A DNA stretch of 64,000 nt from Pseudomonadota bacterium. GTDB taxonomy: Bacteria; Pseudomonadota; Gammaproteobacteria; Burkholderiales; Rhodocyclaceae. The stretch is taken from assembly GCA_018241685.1 (NCBI GenBank), contig JAFEDJ010000048.1:1-64000 (forward strand). Reading direction: 5' to 3'. Below the pieces are notes generated by a model. The model saw only the letters and a list, made by a program, of their open reading frames with translations. It did no database searches and had not been told where the DNA came from. Below, one piece after another: positions 26,096 to 36,456 of the stretch (within the stretch, counting starts at the first letter, position 1; each line of letters opens with the position of its first letter). A program made the position numbers and the translations under genes.

Positions 26096-28231
26096 ATGCT
26101 CAAGAGTCAGAACATGTCCCTCAGCGGCGCGGAGAAAGCCTGGCTGCCGTGGTTCGGCCGGACCGGCAAGATCGCCATGGGCTGGGCCACGTCCCGCAAC
26201 CGGCACCGCTACCCCGCCATCGAACAGACCTTCGAGGCCTTCGCGCAGACCCGCGTGCGCATCCTGAGCACCTGGGCCGAACAGCAGTGGGCCCATCTGG
26301 AAGGGCTGGCCCGCGAACTGGCCGGCAGCTGGCCGGATGTGGATGTCCGCCTGCTGCAGCAGCGCCGCCAGCGCGCCGAGGACTTCTCGGAGCTATTCGT
26401 CGTCAACCAGCAGGGCATGATCACCGGCTCCACCGCCAAAGGCCGCGCCGGCGCCCGCGTGGCCGCCACCGCGCCGCTGCGCGCCGGGCTGGCCGGGCGC
26501 TTCCTGCACGGCCCCTACCGCGATCCGGTCACCCAGAACCTGTCGCCGTCCACGTCCCGCTTCCACGATGCGGTGACGCTGATGTTCTACCAGCCGATCA
26601 GCGTGGACGGCAGCATCGTCGGCGCCCTGTGCGGCCGCGTGCCCAACGACGTGATCGGCGACCTGATCCAGCGCGAGGCCGGCCACATCTTCCACGAGTC
26701 CGGCGACAACTACCTGTTCATGGTCAAGTCGGTCTTCGATCCGCAGATCGCCCCCGGCACCGCCCTGTCCCGCTCGCGCTTCGAGGACGCCACCTTCACC
26801 GGCGGCGACAACCTGAAGGATGGCGTGCGCACCGCCTTCGGCACCGTGCGCGTGCAGGAACACACCGAGCTGGAGCTGGTCTTCAACGACCCGGCCACCG
26901 GCCAGCTCCATCCCGGCGTGCGCGAGACAATCCGCAAGGGCGACAACCTCTTCGTCACCTACCCGGGCTATTCCGACTACCGCCACGTGCCGGTCATCGG
27001 CAAGGGCGTCACCTTCCGCCTGCCCGGCTCGCCGGACACCTGGGGGATGATGTGCGAGGCCGACCTGGAAGAGGTCTACCGCTACCGCAGCATCCCGTTC
27101 CGCCTGCTGCGCCTGTACATGGCGATCACGCTGGGCAGCTGGGGCGTCGCCGGCCTGCTCGCCGAGCTGGCCGGCCTCGGCCAAGCCGCCGTGCTCGGCA
27201 CCGGGCTGGCCCTGCAGCTGGTCGGCGCGGCGCTGTTCCACCAGCTGGGCTGCCTGCCGGTCAGCCAGCGGCTGCGCGAGGCGACCCGCGTGCTGCGCTC
27301 CACCACCGAAGGCGGCGGCAACCTGTCCCAGCGCCTGCCGCGGGCCAGCGAGCGGATCGACGAAGCCACCGTGCTGGCCCAGTGGGCCAACAGTTTTATC
27401 GACAACCTGGAGCAGATGATCCGCCAGGTCGCCAAGACCACCAGCGAGATCGGCGATACCAACCGCAACATGCTGCAGAAGAACAGCCACGCGGACCAGG
27501 TGTCGACGAGCATGCAGGGCGCCATCGACGACATCCTCAGCGCGATCCGCGTGCAGCTCAGCGAGATCGACGCCGCCACCACCAACACCGCCACCATGCA
27601 ACAGGTCGTCCACCGCGTCAGCGAAGAGGCGCGCGAGCAATTCGCGCTGGTGGAAGCCCGCAGCCAGGGCATCCGCAGCTCGGTCAACCTGTCGGCCACG
27701 ACGATCCGTCAGCTCGAACAGCGCACGCTGGAGATCGGCCGCATCGTCACGCTGATCAACGAGATCGCCGACCAGACCAACCTGCTGGCCCTCAACGCGG
27801 CCATCGAAGCGGCCCGCGCCGGCGAGACCGGGCGCGGCTTCGCGGTGGTGGCCGACGAGGTGCGCAAGCTGGCCGAACGCACCCGCGGCGCCACCGCCGA
27901 CATCCGCGAGATGATCGACGGCGTGCAGAGCCAGGCCGAGGAGGCCGTGCGCACGATGGAAAGCGGCATGTCGGAGATGGAAGAAGGCCTGCGCCTGGCT
28001 ACCGCCGCCAGCACCGACAAGCGGGAGATCGAAGCGGTCGTCGAACGCCTGTTCGTCACCATCAATCAGATCGCCGCGGCGACTCATGCTTACGGCGACC
28101 GGGTGGAATCCATCTCCTCCGCCGCCGAGGCAATGCGCCACGCCACGCGGGAATCGGCCCGCAGCGCCGAGCTCACCGGCTTCGCGACCGGCAAGCTGGA
28201 GCAGACCATGGGGCAGTTCCAGGTCGCCTGA
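26096..28231 (+). CDS. Methyl-accepting chemotaxis protein with Aer-like topology
   Basis: A 711-residue chemoreceptor. The C-terminal signalling domain (about 440-711) carries the family hairpin tip, with EIADQTNLLALNAAIEAARA and FAVVADEVRKLAERT, and will act through CheA/CheW. The sensory region (about 45-320) has cache-like segments (LFVVNQQGMITGST, MFYQPISVDGSIVGAL). No hydrophobic segment precedes it. The only membrane helices form a pair at about 325-385, so both the sensor and signalling parts would be cytoplasmic, as in Aer. AGGA is 9 bp before the ATG at 26096. A second ATG at 26114 is possible. No che genes are nearby. Confidence 0.87.
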   Translation: MLKSQNMSLSGAEKAWLPWFGRTGKIAMGWATSRNRHRYPAIEQTFEAFAQTRVRILSTWAEQQWAHLEGLARELAGSWPDVDVRLLQQRRQRAEDFSELFVVNQQGMITGSTAKGRAGARVAATAPLRAGLAGRFLHGPYRDPVTQNLSPSTSRFHDAVTLMFYQPISVDGSIVGALCGRVPNDVIGDLIQREAGHIFHESGDNYLFMVKSVFDPQIAPGTALSRSRFEDATFTGGDNLKDGVRTAFGTVRVQEHTELELVFNDPATGQLHPGVRETIRKGDNLFVTYPGYSDYRHVPVIGKGVTFRLPGSPDTWGMMCEADLEEVYRYRSIPFRLLRLYMAITLGSWGVAGLLAELAGLGQAAVLGTGLALQLVGAALFHQLGCLPVSQRLREATRVLRSTTEGGGNLSQRLPRASERIDEATVLAQWANSFIDNLEQMIRQVAKTTSEIGDTNRNMLQKNSHADQVSTSMQGAIDDILSAIRVQLSEIDAATTNTATMQQVVHRVSEEAREQFALVEARSQGIRSSVNLSATTIRQLEQRTLEIGRIVTLINEIADQTNLLALNAAIEAARAGETGRGFAVVADEVRKLAERTRGATADIREMIDGVQSQAEEAVRTMESGMSEMEEGLRLATAASTDKREIEAVVERLFVTINQIAAATHAYGDRVESISSAAEAMRHATRESARSAELTGFATGKLEQTMGQFQVA

Positions 28232-28252
28232 AGCGCGACCTGGAAACCGGCA

Positions 28253-28924
28253 TCAATCCGCCGCTGCCGCCCCGTCGGCCCGCCCGGGCTCGACCGGCGG
28301 CAGCGGTGCGGCCTTGGGATGGGCATCGCCGCCGAGAGGCGGCGTGTGCGCGGCCCGGGTGATCCGCCGTACGGGAATGGACATGGCCACGACCTGCGGG
28401 TCCGGGTCGCGGATCAGCACGACATGGAGGCTGAGCGTGCCGAGCTTGCCGGCCTCGATCAGGCCCTGCAGATCCGCTTCGGTGAGCCCATCGTCGAAGG
28501 GCACATAGGCAAAAGCGGCATCCCGGTGGCGCAGCATGATGGTGGTGTAGCTCTTCGGGTCGCTCACCACCCCTTTGGCATCGATCGGCCGGAACTTGAT
28601 CTCGTAGTCGCCCGTCGCGGTATTGCCGTGGGCCGCATTGCCCGCCTTGAGCCGGCTGCCGAAGCGGAAGTTGGGATTCAGCACCAGCAGCGGGGCGTCA
28701 CGCAGATTGCGCACCTCGAAGTTGAGGGTATTCGGGTAGAGGGGATGCCCCGTACCGACCGTGTAGGTGACGTGCACCGAGAAGCCCGGTACCCGGCGGC
28801 GGTACCAGGTCCGGATGAACACGCCGATCGACACCGCCGCAAGGGTGGTGAGCATGTCCCAGATACCATGATCCGCCAGCCACTTGAGGAGCTCAGCCAC
28901 CTCCGCCGCAGAAAATGGCAGCAT
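28253..28924 (-). CDS. Membrane-anchored protein of unknown function
   Basis: A 223-residue protein that I do not recognise. It has one likely membrane helix near the N-terminus (about residues 20-40, WDMLTTLAAVSIGVFI), then a soluble domain of alternating strands (FSVHVTYTVGTG, LNFEVRNLRDAPLLVLNPNF) that looks like a beta-sandwich, and a proline/alanine-rich tail. GAGGGG precedes the ATG at 28924. It begins 5 bp after the stop of the hotdog thioesterase gene and is probably co-transcribed with it. Confidence 0.65.
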   Translation of the reverse strand: MLPFSAAEVAELLKWLADHGIWDMLTTLAAVSIGVFIRTWYRRRVPGFSVHVTYTVGTGHPLYPNTLNFEVRNLRDAPLLVLNPNFRFGSRLKAGNAAHGNTATGDYEIKFRPIDAKGVVSDPKSYTTIMLRHRDAAFAYVPFDDGLTEADLQGLIEAGKLGTLSLHVVLIRDPDPQVVAMSIPVRRITRAAHTPPLGGDAHPKAAPLPPVEPGRADGAAAAD

Positions 28925-28929
28925 GCGCG

Positions 28930-29436
28930 TCACCCCTCGCTGCGCGCACCATCCGCCAGGCCGTCGCGCAGCGCCGTGTAGCGCTGCTCCAGCTCCCGGC
29001 GCAGTTCCTTGCGGGCCTGGGCGGCTTGGTAACGGCGCTTCTCGTCCGGAGTGAAGGCGCGCAGCGGCGGCACGCTGACCGGCTTGCGGTTCTCGTCCAC
29101 CGCGACCATCGTGAAGAAGCAGCTGTTGGCATGGCGCACGACCTGGGTCCGGATATCCTCGGCGATGACCTTCACGCCGATCTCCATCGACGAGTTGCCG
29201 GTGTAATTGACCGACGCCATGAAGGTCACCAGCTCGCCGACGTGAATGGGCTGGCGGAACATCACCTGGTCCACCGACAAAGTCACCACGTAGCAGCCGG
29301 AATAGCGCGCCGCGCAAGCATAGGCCACCTGATCGAGCAGCTTGAGGATGGCGCCGCCATGCACGTTGCCGGAAAAGTTGGCCATGTCGGGGGTCATCAG
29401 CACCGTCATGGTCAGCTGATGGGCGGGGAAATTCAT
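28930..29436 (-). CDS. Acyl-CoA thioesterase (hotdog fold, YciA/BFIT type)
   Basis: A 168-residue cytosolic hotdog enzyme that hydrolyses acyl-CoA thioesters. Family motifs are MTPDMANFSGNVHGGAILK with the catalytic-site Asn/His/Gly segment and the helix LDQVAYACAARY, then VDQVMFRQPIHVGELV. Specificity cannot be read. The ATG at 29436 (MNFPAHQLTM) has GGAGA 6-7 bp upstream. It is followed after 5 bp by the unknown membrane-anchored gene and is divergent from the REC-kinase gene. Confidence 0.88.
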   Translation of the reverse strand: MNFPAHQLTMTVLMTPDMANFSGNVHGGAILKLLDQVAYACAARYSGCYVVTLSVDQVMFRQPIHVGELVTFMASVNYTGNSSMEIGVKVIAEDIRTQVVRHANSCFFTMVAVDENRKPVSVPPLRAFTPDEKRRYQAAQARKELRRELEQRYTALRDGLADGARSEG

Positions 29437-29625
29437 TGTTGTCTCCGTGGGGTCTGCAAGCATGGGGCTCAGGATAAACGCGGTAAGGCGGGATGTCTCC
29501 CCACGCCGGGCGGAATCGGGCATCCTGTCGTGCACGGAACTTACAGACATGTCGAAGTGCCTGCCTGCGCCACATATTCCTCGAAAAACAGCCATACCTC
29601 TTCCGCCAGCACCTTGGATGCCTCC

Positions 29626-30915
<1,290 letters not shown>

Positions 30916-30941
30916 GAGTCAGCCTCTCCCCGACCCCGTTC

Positions 30942-30972
30942 AAAAAAACGGCCCGCCGTTGCCGGTGGGCCG
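30942..30972 (-). terminator. Rho-independent terminator of the TorF-like gene
   Basis: On the minus strand, a stem of CGGCCCACCG and CGGCGGGCCG around a GCAA tetraloop is followed by seven T residues, 41 bp after the stop of the outer-membrane protein gene. One A/C mismatch lies in the stem. The tetraloop and T-run make this a strong call. Confidence 0.85.
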
Positions 30973-31012
30973 AATCAGGTGCCAACTTGCCTGAGGAGAA
31001 ACGGGGACCGGA

Positions 31013-31894
31013 TCAGAAGACCCGGTTGACCGACGCGATCCAGGTGCCGGCGTTCATGTCCTTGGTGGTGCCGTTGCCAGCCACGCTGGGGTAGTTCTTC
31101 CAGTAATCGGCACCGGCCGTCGTCGTGTAGGCCAGGCCCAGCGTCCAGCTGCCCGGCATGGCCTTGGTTACGCCGACCTTGTAATCGGAATAGTCCAAGC
31201 CCTTCGAATTTGCAATGGTCTGACGACCGGCATGCAGCGTGGCGGTCCACGTCGGCAGGAACTCATAGTTCACGTTGGCTTCGATGTACCACGAGCCGGT
31301 GGTGTCCTTGCCGGTCACGCCGGCCGCGGGCTTGTTGGGGAAGGCGCCGGGGCCGGCGTTGTTGTCGGTGAAGCCGAAGTAACCGACATCGGTCATCGCC
31401 CGCGAATACTTCAGGTTGAGCCACTGCCAGGTGCCGGAGAGGTAGAACTCGGTGGAATTGTAGGTCTTCTTGGCGTAGCTGCCGGCCGGCGTGATCTTGT
31501 CGTAGTTGGCCTGCGGGAAGATGAACTGCAACACCCCCACGTCGTAGCTGAAATCACCCACCGTACCCCGGTAGCCGCCGTACACATCGACCTCGATGTT
31601 GGCGTTGGCGTACAGGTTGGCGCTGGTGTTGGACATCCACGTTCCGACGTAGAGGCCGGACGCATGGGCGTAATCCACGCCGCCCTGGATCGCCGGGTTG
31701 CCCCAGGTCTGGCGGATGCCGCGGAACACGTATTCCGACACCACACCGATGTTGCTGGTCAGCTCCGGAACGGGCGCCGGCGCGTCCTCGGCACAGGCGG
31801 GGGCCGCCAGCGTGGCGACGGCAAGCGCCGGCAGCGCGCCGGTACCGAGTTGTCGGACGGCCTTCCGTAATGCGTTCTTCATCGCGGGTTTCAT
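31013..31894 (-). CDS. TorF-family putative porin
   Basis: A 293-residue outer-membrane beta-barrel of the TIGR02001/TorF group. A Sec signal (residues 1-35, ending PACA) is followed by the family opening TSNIGVVSEYVFRGI and by repeated amphipathic strands rich in Tyr, Trp and Gly. The chain ends with a C-terminal phenylalanine (NRVF), as expected for barrel assembly. The ATG at 31894 has GAGG about 9 bp before it. It is divergent from the permease-led N-demethylase operon and shares its 172-bp upstream region, so joint regulation and substrate entry through this porin are possible. Confidence 0.85.
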   Translation of the reverse strand: MKPAMKNALRKAVRQLGTGALPALAVATLAAPACAEDAPAPVPELTSNIGVVSEYVFRGIRQTWGNPAIQGGVDYAHASGLYVGTWMSNTSANLYANANIEVDVYGGYRGTVGDFSYDVGVLQFIFPQANYDKITPAGSYAKKTYNSTEFYLSGTWQWLNLKYSRAMTDVGYFGFTDNNAGPGAFPNKPAAGVTGKDTTGSWYIEANVNYEFLPTWTATLHAGRQTIANSKGLDYSDYKVGVTKAMPGSWTLGLAYTTTAGADYWKNYPSVAGNGTTKDMNAGTWIASVNRVF

Positions 31895-32066
31895 GCTTTT
31901 GCCTCTGTCGGTGTTGGGATGGCAGCCATTTCACGCCCGCGCGCCTACTCCCTCAATTCCCCCTCGGACCTACTCCCAAAGTCGAATTGTTCGCCCCCCA
32001 CCCGGCGGCGGACAGTGCAGGCCATTGCAGTCCCATCGCATTTTTTCGACATCGAGGAGTACGCAG

Positions 32067-33755
32067 ATGAACACGACGACAGTGGATGCCGTAAGCAACG
32101 GCATCGGCGGTGCGAGCGCGACGCTCCACCGCAAGATCGGCTGGGCGGGGGCCTTCTGGGTGGCCAGCGGCGTCCCGGCCCTGGTGCTGTTTTCCATCGG
32201 CTCCATTGCCGCCACGGTGGGCAAGCCCTCCTGGGCGGTGTGGATCATTTCCATCGCCTTCGGTTTCCTGCAGTCCTTCTCCTACGCGGAGATCGCCGGC
32301 CTGTTCCCGCACAAGTCCGGCGGCGCGTCGGTGTACGGGGCGGTGGCCTGGGTGCGCTACAGCAAGCTGCTGGCGCCGCTGTCCGTGTGGTGCAACTGGC
32401 TGGCCTGGTCGCCGGTGCTGGCCATCGGCTCCGGGCTGGCGGCGGGCTACATCCTGTCGATCCTGTTCGCACCGGATGCGGCCATCAACACCTGGCAGAT
32501 CACCCTGCTCGACCTGGGCTTCATCAAGGGCGGCCTGTCCCTGCGCATCAACGCCACCTTCGTGCTCGGCGCAGCGGTGCTGCTGGCCGCCTTCGCCATC
32601 CAGCACCGCGGCATCCTGCAGGCGGCGCGCATGCAGATGGTGCTCGGCATCGCCGCGCTGGCCCCGCTGATGCTGATCGGCCTGTGGCCGCTGCTCTCCG
32701 GTGACGTACCGGCCGCCAACCTGACCCCGCTGTTCCCGCTGGCCAAGGACGCCGGCGGCGCGGTGATCGACGGCGCCTGGGACATGGGCGGCCTGACCCT
32801 GATGGCCGGCGGCCTGTTCATGGCAGCCTGGTCCACCTACGGCTTCGAAACGGCGGTGTGCTACACCCGCGAATTCCGCGACCCGCGCACCGACACCTTC
32901 AAGGCCATCCTGTACTCCGGCCTGCTGTGCATCTTCGTGTTCACCGTCGTGCCGCTGGCCTTCCAGGGCAACATCGGCCTCGGCCAGCTGGTCACGCCGG
33001 AAGTGAAGGACGCCGCCGGCAACGTGGTCACCCCGGCGGTCTACGACGGCATCCTGTCGCCGGACATCTACAGCGGCATGGGCGTCGCCCACGCCATGGC
33101 CCACATGCTGGGCGGCGGCGCGCTGGTCGAGCACGTACTGATGGCGATGCTGGTGCTGGCCCTGGTGCTGTCCATCATGACCTCGATGGCCGGCTCCTCG
33201 CGCACCCTCTACCAGGCCTCCGCCGACGGCTGGCTGCCCAAGTACCTGTCCCACGTGAATGCCAACGGCGCGCCGATCCCGGCGATGTGGACCGACCTGG
33301 GCTTCAACCTGATCCTGCTGCTGATGTCCGACTACGTCTTCGTGCTGGCCATCTCCAACGTCTGCTACATCCTCTTCAACTTCCTCAACCTCAACGCCGC
33401 CTGGATCCACCGCCTCGACCGCCCGAGCTGGCCGCGCCCGTTCAAGGCCCCGCTGTGGCTGATCGCCATCGGCACCGTGCTGGCCTTCGCCAACCTGTGG
33501 CTGATGGGCATGGGCGCCGACATCTGGGGCGCCGGCACGCTGGCCTCCGGCCTGGTGGTCGCCGCGCTGATCGTGCCGGTCTTCCTGTACCGCCACTACG
33601 TCACCGACAAGGGCCAGTTCCCCGCCGCGATGCAGGAAGACATGCACCTGGGCAGCGAGGAAGGCGTCGGCACCCGCGCCGGCATCCTGCCCTACCTGAC
33701 CCTCGCCGGCGGCGCCGCGGTGGTCGCCATCGCCCACGCCTGTGCGGTGATCTGA
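32067..33755 (+). CDS. APC-superfamily amino acid/amine permease
   Basis: A 562-residue inner-membrane transporter with about 12 hydrophobic helices. Family signs include GWAGAFWVASGVPALVLFSIGS in helix 1, YAEIAGLFPHKSGGASVYGA in helices 2-3, and GFETAVCYTREFRDPRTDTFKA. GAGGAG precedes the ATG at 32067. It opens a seven-gene operon whose other members look like an N-demethylase and a flavin monooxygenase, so it probably imports their substrate, which by family would be an amino acid or other small amine. Confidence 0.88.
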   Translation: MNTTTVDAVSNGIGGASATLHRKIGWAGAFWVASGVPALVLFSIGSIAATVGKPSWAVWIISIAFGFLQSFSYAEIAGLFPHKSGGASVYGAVAWVRYSKLLAPLSVWCNWLAWSPVLAIGSGLAAGYILSILFAPDAAINTWQITLLDLGFIKGGLSLRINATFVLGAAVLLAAFAIQHRGILQAARMQMVLGIAALAPLMLIGLWPLLSGDVPAANLTPLFPLAKDAGGAVIDGAWDMGGLTLMAGGLFMAAWSTYGFETAVCYTREFRDPRTDTFKAILYSGLLCIFVFTVVPLAFQGNIGLGQLVTPEVKDAAGNVVTPAVYDGILSPDIYSGMGVAHAMAHMLGGGALVEHVLMAMLVLALVLSIMTSMAGSSRTLYQASADGWLPKYLSHVNANGAPIPAMWTDLGFNLILLLMSDYVFVLAISNVCYILFNFLNLNAAWIHRLDRPSWPRPFKAPLWLIAIGTVLAFANLWLMGMGADIWGAGTLASGLVVAALIVPVFLYRHYVTDKGQFPAAMQEDMHLGSEEGVGTRAGILPYLTLAGGAAVVAIAHACAVI

Positions 33756-33766
33756 GGAGAACGACC

Positions 33767-34348
33767 ATGCTGCATTCCGACATCAAGAGCCGCCCCACCT
33801 ACACCCAGCTGGAGCCGGACCTGTCCGGCAGCCAGCACCTGCTGATCGTCGAAGGCGACACCGTGCTGCCGGGCCGCCTCGACTCCCTGGCCGGCACCTT
33901 CGCGCCGGTGGAAGAGAACCTGCACACCTGGCTGGTCGGCACCCAGGCCGGCGGCCTGGGCCTCGGCAAGGTGTGGCGCCTGCCCGGCGTAGCCGACGTG
34001 GTGGACGCCTTCGCCTGCGCCACCCGCGGCTACGGCATCGGCGACCGCCTCTACGTGCAGGGCACCGAGCCCTTCCTGTGGTCGGTGGCCAAGGCCGCGG
34101 CGATCATCGGCTTCAGCGCCGAGCAGATCCACCTGCATCACGCCGGCAGCCTGCGCCGCCGGGTGTGGTGCACCCACTGCCACACAGTCACCGAGGACGT
34201 CACCACCAGCATCGCCAGCTGTGCCGGCTGCCACCGCCACCTCCTGGTACGCGACCACTTCTCCCGCCGTCTCGGCGCCTTCATGGGCGTGATGGTGGAT
34301 GCGGAAGCGCCGGGCGAAGTGCCGGCTGTCGAGGAGAGCTTCGCATGA
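33767..34348 (+). CDS. DmmA-like / HODM delta-type subunit
   Basis: A 193-residue protein with a C-terminal zinc-ribbon-like pattern (CTHCH and, 15 residues later, CAGCH) and an N-terminal domain resembling the DmmA-like family of dimethylamine monooxygenase. In known systems this small subunit accompanies the heme, flavin and folate subunits. It starts 11 bp after the permease gene with AGGAGA at a proper distance, and overlaps the oxidoreductase gene by 4 bp. Its role in the complex is not well defined in the family. Assignment rests on the partial pattern and the operon. Confidence 0.7.
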   Translation: MLHSDIKSRPTYTQLEPDLSGSQHLLIVEGDTVLPGRLDSLAGTFAPVEENLHTWLVGTQAGGLGLGKVWRLPGVADVVDAFACATRGYGIGDRLYVQGTEPFLWSVAKAAAIIGFSAEQIHLHHAGSLRRRVWCTHCHTVTEDVTTSIASCAGCHRHLLVRDHFSRRLGAFMGVMVDAEAPGEVPAVEESFA

Positions 34349-35295
34349 TCGGCGAAACCCTCACGCTCAAGGTGGCCGCCGCCTGCGCCATCTCGCCGAG
34401 CCTGCGCCACCTGCGCCTGGTGGCGGCGGACGGCAGCAAGCTGCCCCCGGCGGCGGCCGGCGCCCACCTCCAGCTCGTGCTGAACGGCGCCGCGCGCACC
34501 CACCGCAACGCCTATTCGCTGATCAGCCGGCCCGGCGCCCGCGACGCCTACGAGATCATCGTGCGGCGCGTGCCCGCCTCCCGCGGCGGCTCGGCCTTCA
34601 TCCACGAGCAGCTCAAGGTCGGCGACGTGCTGGAGGCCGGCTGGCCCGGCAACCTGTTCGCCCCGGTGCGCACCGCCCGCCGCCACCTGATGATCGCCGG
34701 CGGCATCGGCATCACGCCCTTCCTGTCCTACCTGGCCGACTTCGCCTTCGGCGGCGCCGACTACGCGCTGCACCTGTGCTGCCGCGAGGACGAGCAGCAC
34801 GTCTTCGACCCGTGGCTGGCCGGCAAGAGCAGCGTCAGCGTGCACTGGGACGCCGACGGCCACCGCCTCGACATCCCCGCCCTGCTGGCCGCCCAACCGG
34901 TCGGCAGCCACCTTTACGTGTGCGGCCCGGCCGCCATGAACGACGAGGTGCTGGAACTCGCCGCGGCCGCCGGCTGGCCCGCCAGCCACGTGCATTGCGA
35001 GCACTTCGGCAGCGCCCTGTCCGGCGGCGAGGCCTTCCGCGCCTTCCTCGCCAAGTCCGGCGTCGAGGTCAGCGTCGGCGAGGACGAGAGCCTGCTCGAA
35101 GCCATCGAGCGGATCGGCGTCAAAGCCTCCTGCCTATGCCGCGGCGGCGCCTGTGGCGTGTGCGTGACGCCGCTGCTGGACGGCGAAGCCGACCACCGCG
35201 ACCACTACCTGTCCGCCGCCGAGCGGGAAGCCGGCCGCCTGATCCTGCCCTGCGTGTCACGGGCACGGAGCGGACGCCTGGTTCTGGACCTGTGA
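34345..35295 (+). CDS. PDR/VanB-family reductase (FMN, NAD(P)H, 2Fe-2S); HODM beta-type subunit
   Basis: A 316-residue cytosolic reductase that passes electrons from NAD(P)H through FMN to a plant-type iron-sulfur cluster. The flavin domain comes first (RNAYSLISRPG). The nucleotide domain has MIAGGIGITPFLSY and YVCGPAAMND. The C-terminal ferredoxin domain has cysteines spaced C-x4-C-x2-C (CRGGACGVC) plus a later CVSRA. This matches phthalate dioxygenase reductase/VanB and the beta subunit of heme-dependent oxidative N-demethylase. ATGA overlap with the previous gene shows coupling; the heme subunit follows after 31 bp. Confidence 0.9.
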   Translation: MIGETLTLKVAAACAISPSLRHLRLVAADGSKLPPAAAGAHLQLVLNGAARTHRNAYSLISRPGARDAYEIIVRRVPASRGGSAFIHEQLKVGDVLEAGWPGNLFAPVRTARRHLMIAGGIGITPFLSYLADFAFGGADYALHLCCREDEQHVFDPWLAGKSSVSVHWDADGHRLDIPALLAAQPVGSHLYVCGPAAMNDEVLELAAAAGWPASHVHCEHFGSALSGGEAFRAFLAKSGVEVSVGEDESLLEAIERIGVKASCLCRGGACGVCVTPLLDGEADHRDHYLSAAEREAGRLILPCVSRARSGRLVLDL

Positions 35296-35326
35296 CATCC
35301 CCCTGAGCGCCCCCGAGGAGATCGAC

Positions 35327-36403
35327 ATGAGCATCGCTTTCAAACCCGAAGAAACCTTCCGCGGCGACTACAGCTACCGCAACAGCGACGCGGCCGTGCT
35401 GCGCTTCCCCTTCCCCTTCCCGGAAGACCGCTACATGTACAGCGTCAACATCGAGCCGCATGTACGCAGCGGCCCGAGCGACGTCTTCCTGCGCCCCTTC
35501 GACGTGGATGAGCACTACATCGCCGAATGCCGCGACAAGGCCATCACGCTGGAACGCGACCCCGGCCGCTGCCAGGTGCTGCCGCACATGATGATGGCCC
35601 AATGGGACACACTGGAACTGCTGATGGAGAACCTGTCCGCCGACTACCCGGAGCAGTTCTCGCTGATCAAGGAAGGCGACGACTTCGGCAGCCGGTGGAC
35701 CTGGATCAACCGCCCGCTGGGCATCGAGCAGAGCTTCATCTTCGGCAACGCCGAGACCCTGCCCTGCGAACCCTTCGAGTACATCACCCGCCAGGCCCAG
35801 GGCGACTTCGCGATCTGCGACCAGCGCGACGACAACCTCTTCATGGACGCCGGCATGGTCACCTCCCAGGCCGACTGGTCGCTGGAGTTCGACGTCGGCA
35901 TGAGCTTCATGGAATGGCACGGCCCAGTGCCGCTGGCCCACCAGACCGGCGTCTTCGAGCGCGCCCTGAAATACCTGCTGATGCTGCGCCTCGGCCAGCC
36001 GGTGCGCCGCCTCAACTGGACCATGAGCATCAACCCGCGCCTCGACACCTCGCCGGAGAGCTACCCGGAGTGGGGCCCGGACCGCGCCAGCGTCACTCCC
36101 GACAACGCCGGGCAGAAGGTGCACCTGCGCGTCGAGCTGCAGACCCTGTGGCGCCTGCCGCGCAGCAACGCAATCCTGTTCCCGATCCGCTGCTACCTGG
36201 CCTCCCTCGAAGACCTGGCCCGCGTGCCCAAGTGGGGCGCCCGCCTGCACCGGGTGCTGTCCTCACTGCCGCCCCAGCTCGTCGAATACAAGGGCCTCAC
36301 CCGCTACCTGCCGGCCGCCCTCGAATGGCTGGCCCAGCACGACGACGGCCGCGAACTGCCCGTCGGCACCGAACCCGGCATCACCACCCTCGGCCCCCGC
36401 TGA
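35327..36403 (+). CDS. Heme-dependent oxidative N-demethylase alpha-type subunit (DUF3445)
   Basis: A 358-residue protein of the DUF3445 family, whose studied member binds heme in a PAS-like fold and oxidatively removes a methyl group from dimethylamine. Family features are the early PFPFPEDRY, the EQSFIFGNAETLPCEP region, RLNWTMSINPRLDTSPE, and the R-V-ELQTLWRLP-S-A-LFPIRCYL segment near the C-terminus. GAGGAG lies before the ATG at 35327. It sits between the reductase gene and an acyl-CoA-dehydrogenase-like gene. The true substrate here may differ from dimethylamine. Confidence 0.83.
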   Translation: MSIAFKPEETFRGDYSYRNSDAAVLRFPFPFPEDRYMYSVNIEPHVRSGPSDVFLRPFDVDEHYIAECRDKAITLERDPGRCQVLPHMMMAQWDTLELLMENLSADYPEQFSLIKEGDDFGSRWTWINRPLGIEQSFIFGNAETLPCEPFEYITRQAQGDFAICDQRDDNLFMDAGMVTSQADWSLEFDVGMSFMEWHGPVPLAHQTGVFERALKYLLMLRLGQPVRRLNWTMSINPRLDTSPESYPEWGPDRASVTPDNAGQKVHLRVELQTLWRLPRSNAILFPIRCYLASLEDLARVPKWGARLHRVLSSLPPQLVEYKGLTRYLPAALEWLAQHDDGRELPVGTEPGITTLGPR

Positions 36404-36456
36404 GGCGCCTTCATCCCATTCATCGACACCCCGAAACCACAAAAAAGGAAACAGCC

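Noticed and set aside
31953..33737. 594-residue minus-strand frame over the permease
   Set aside because: It is His/Gln/Gly/Arg-rich, has no motif, and lies wholly opposite the permease.
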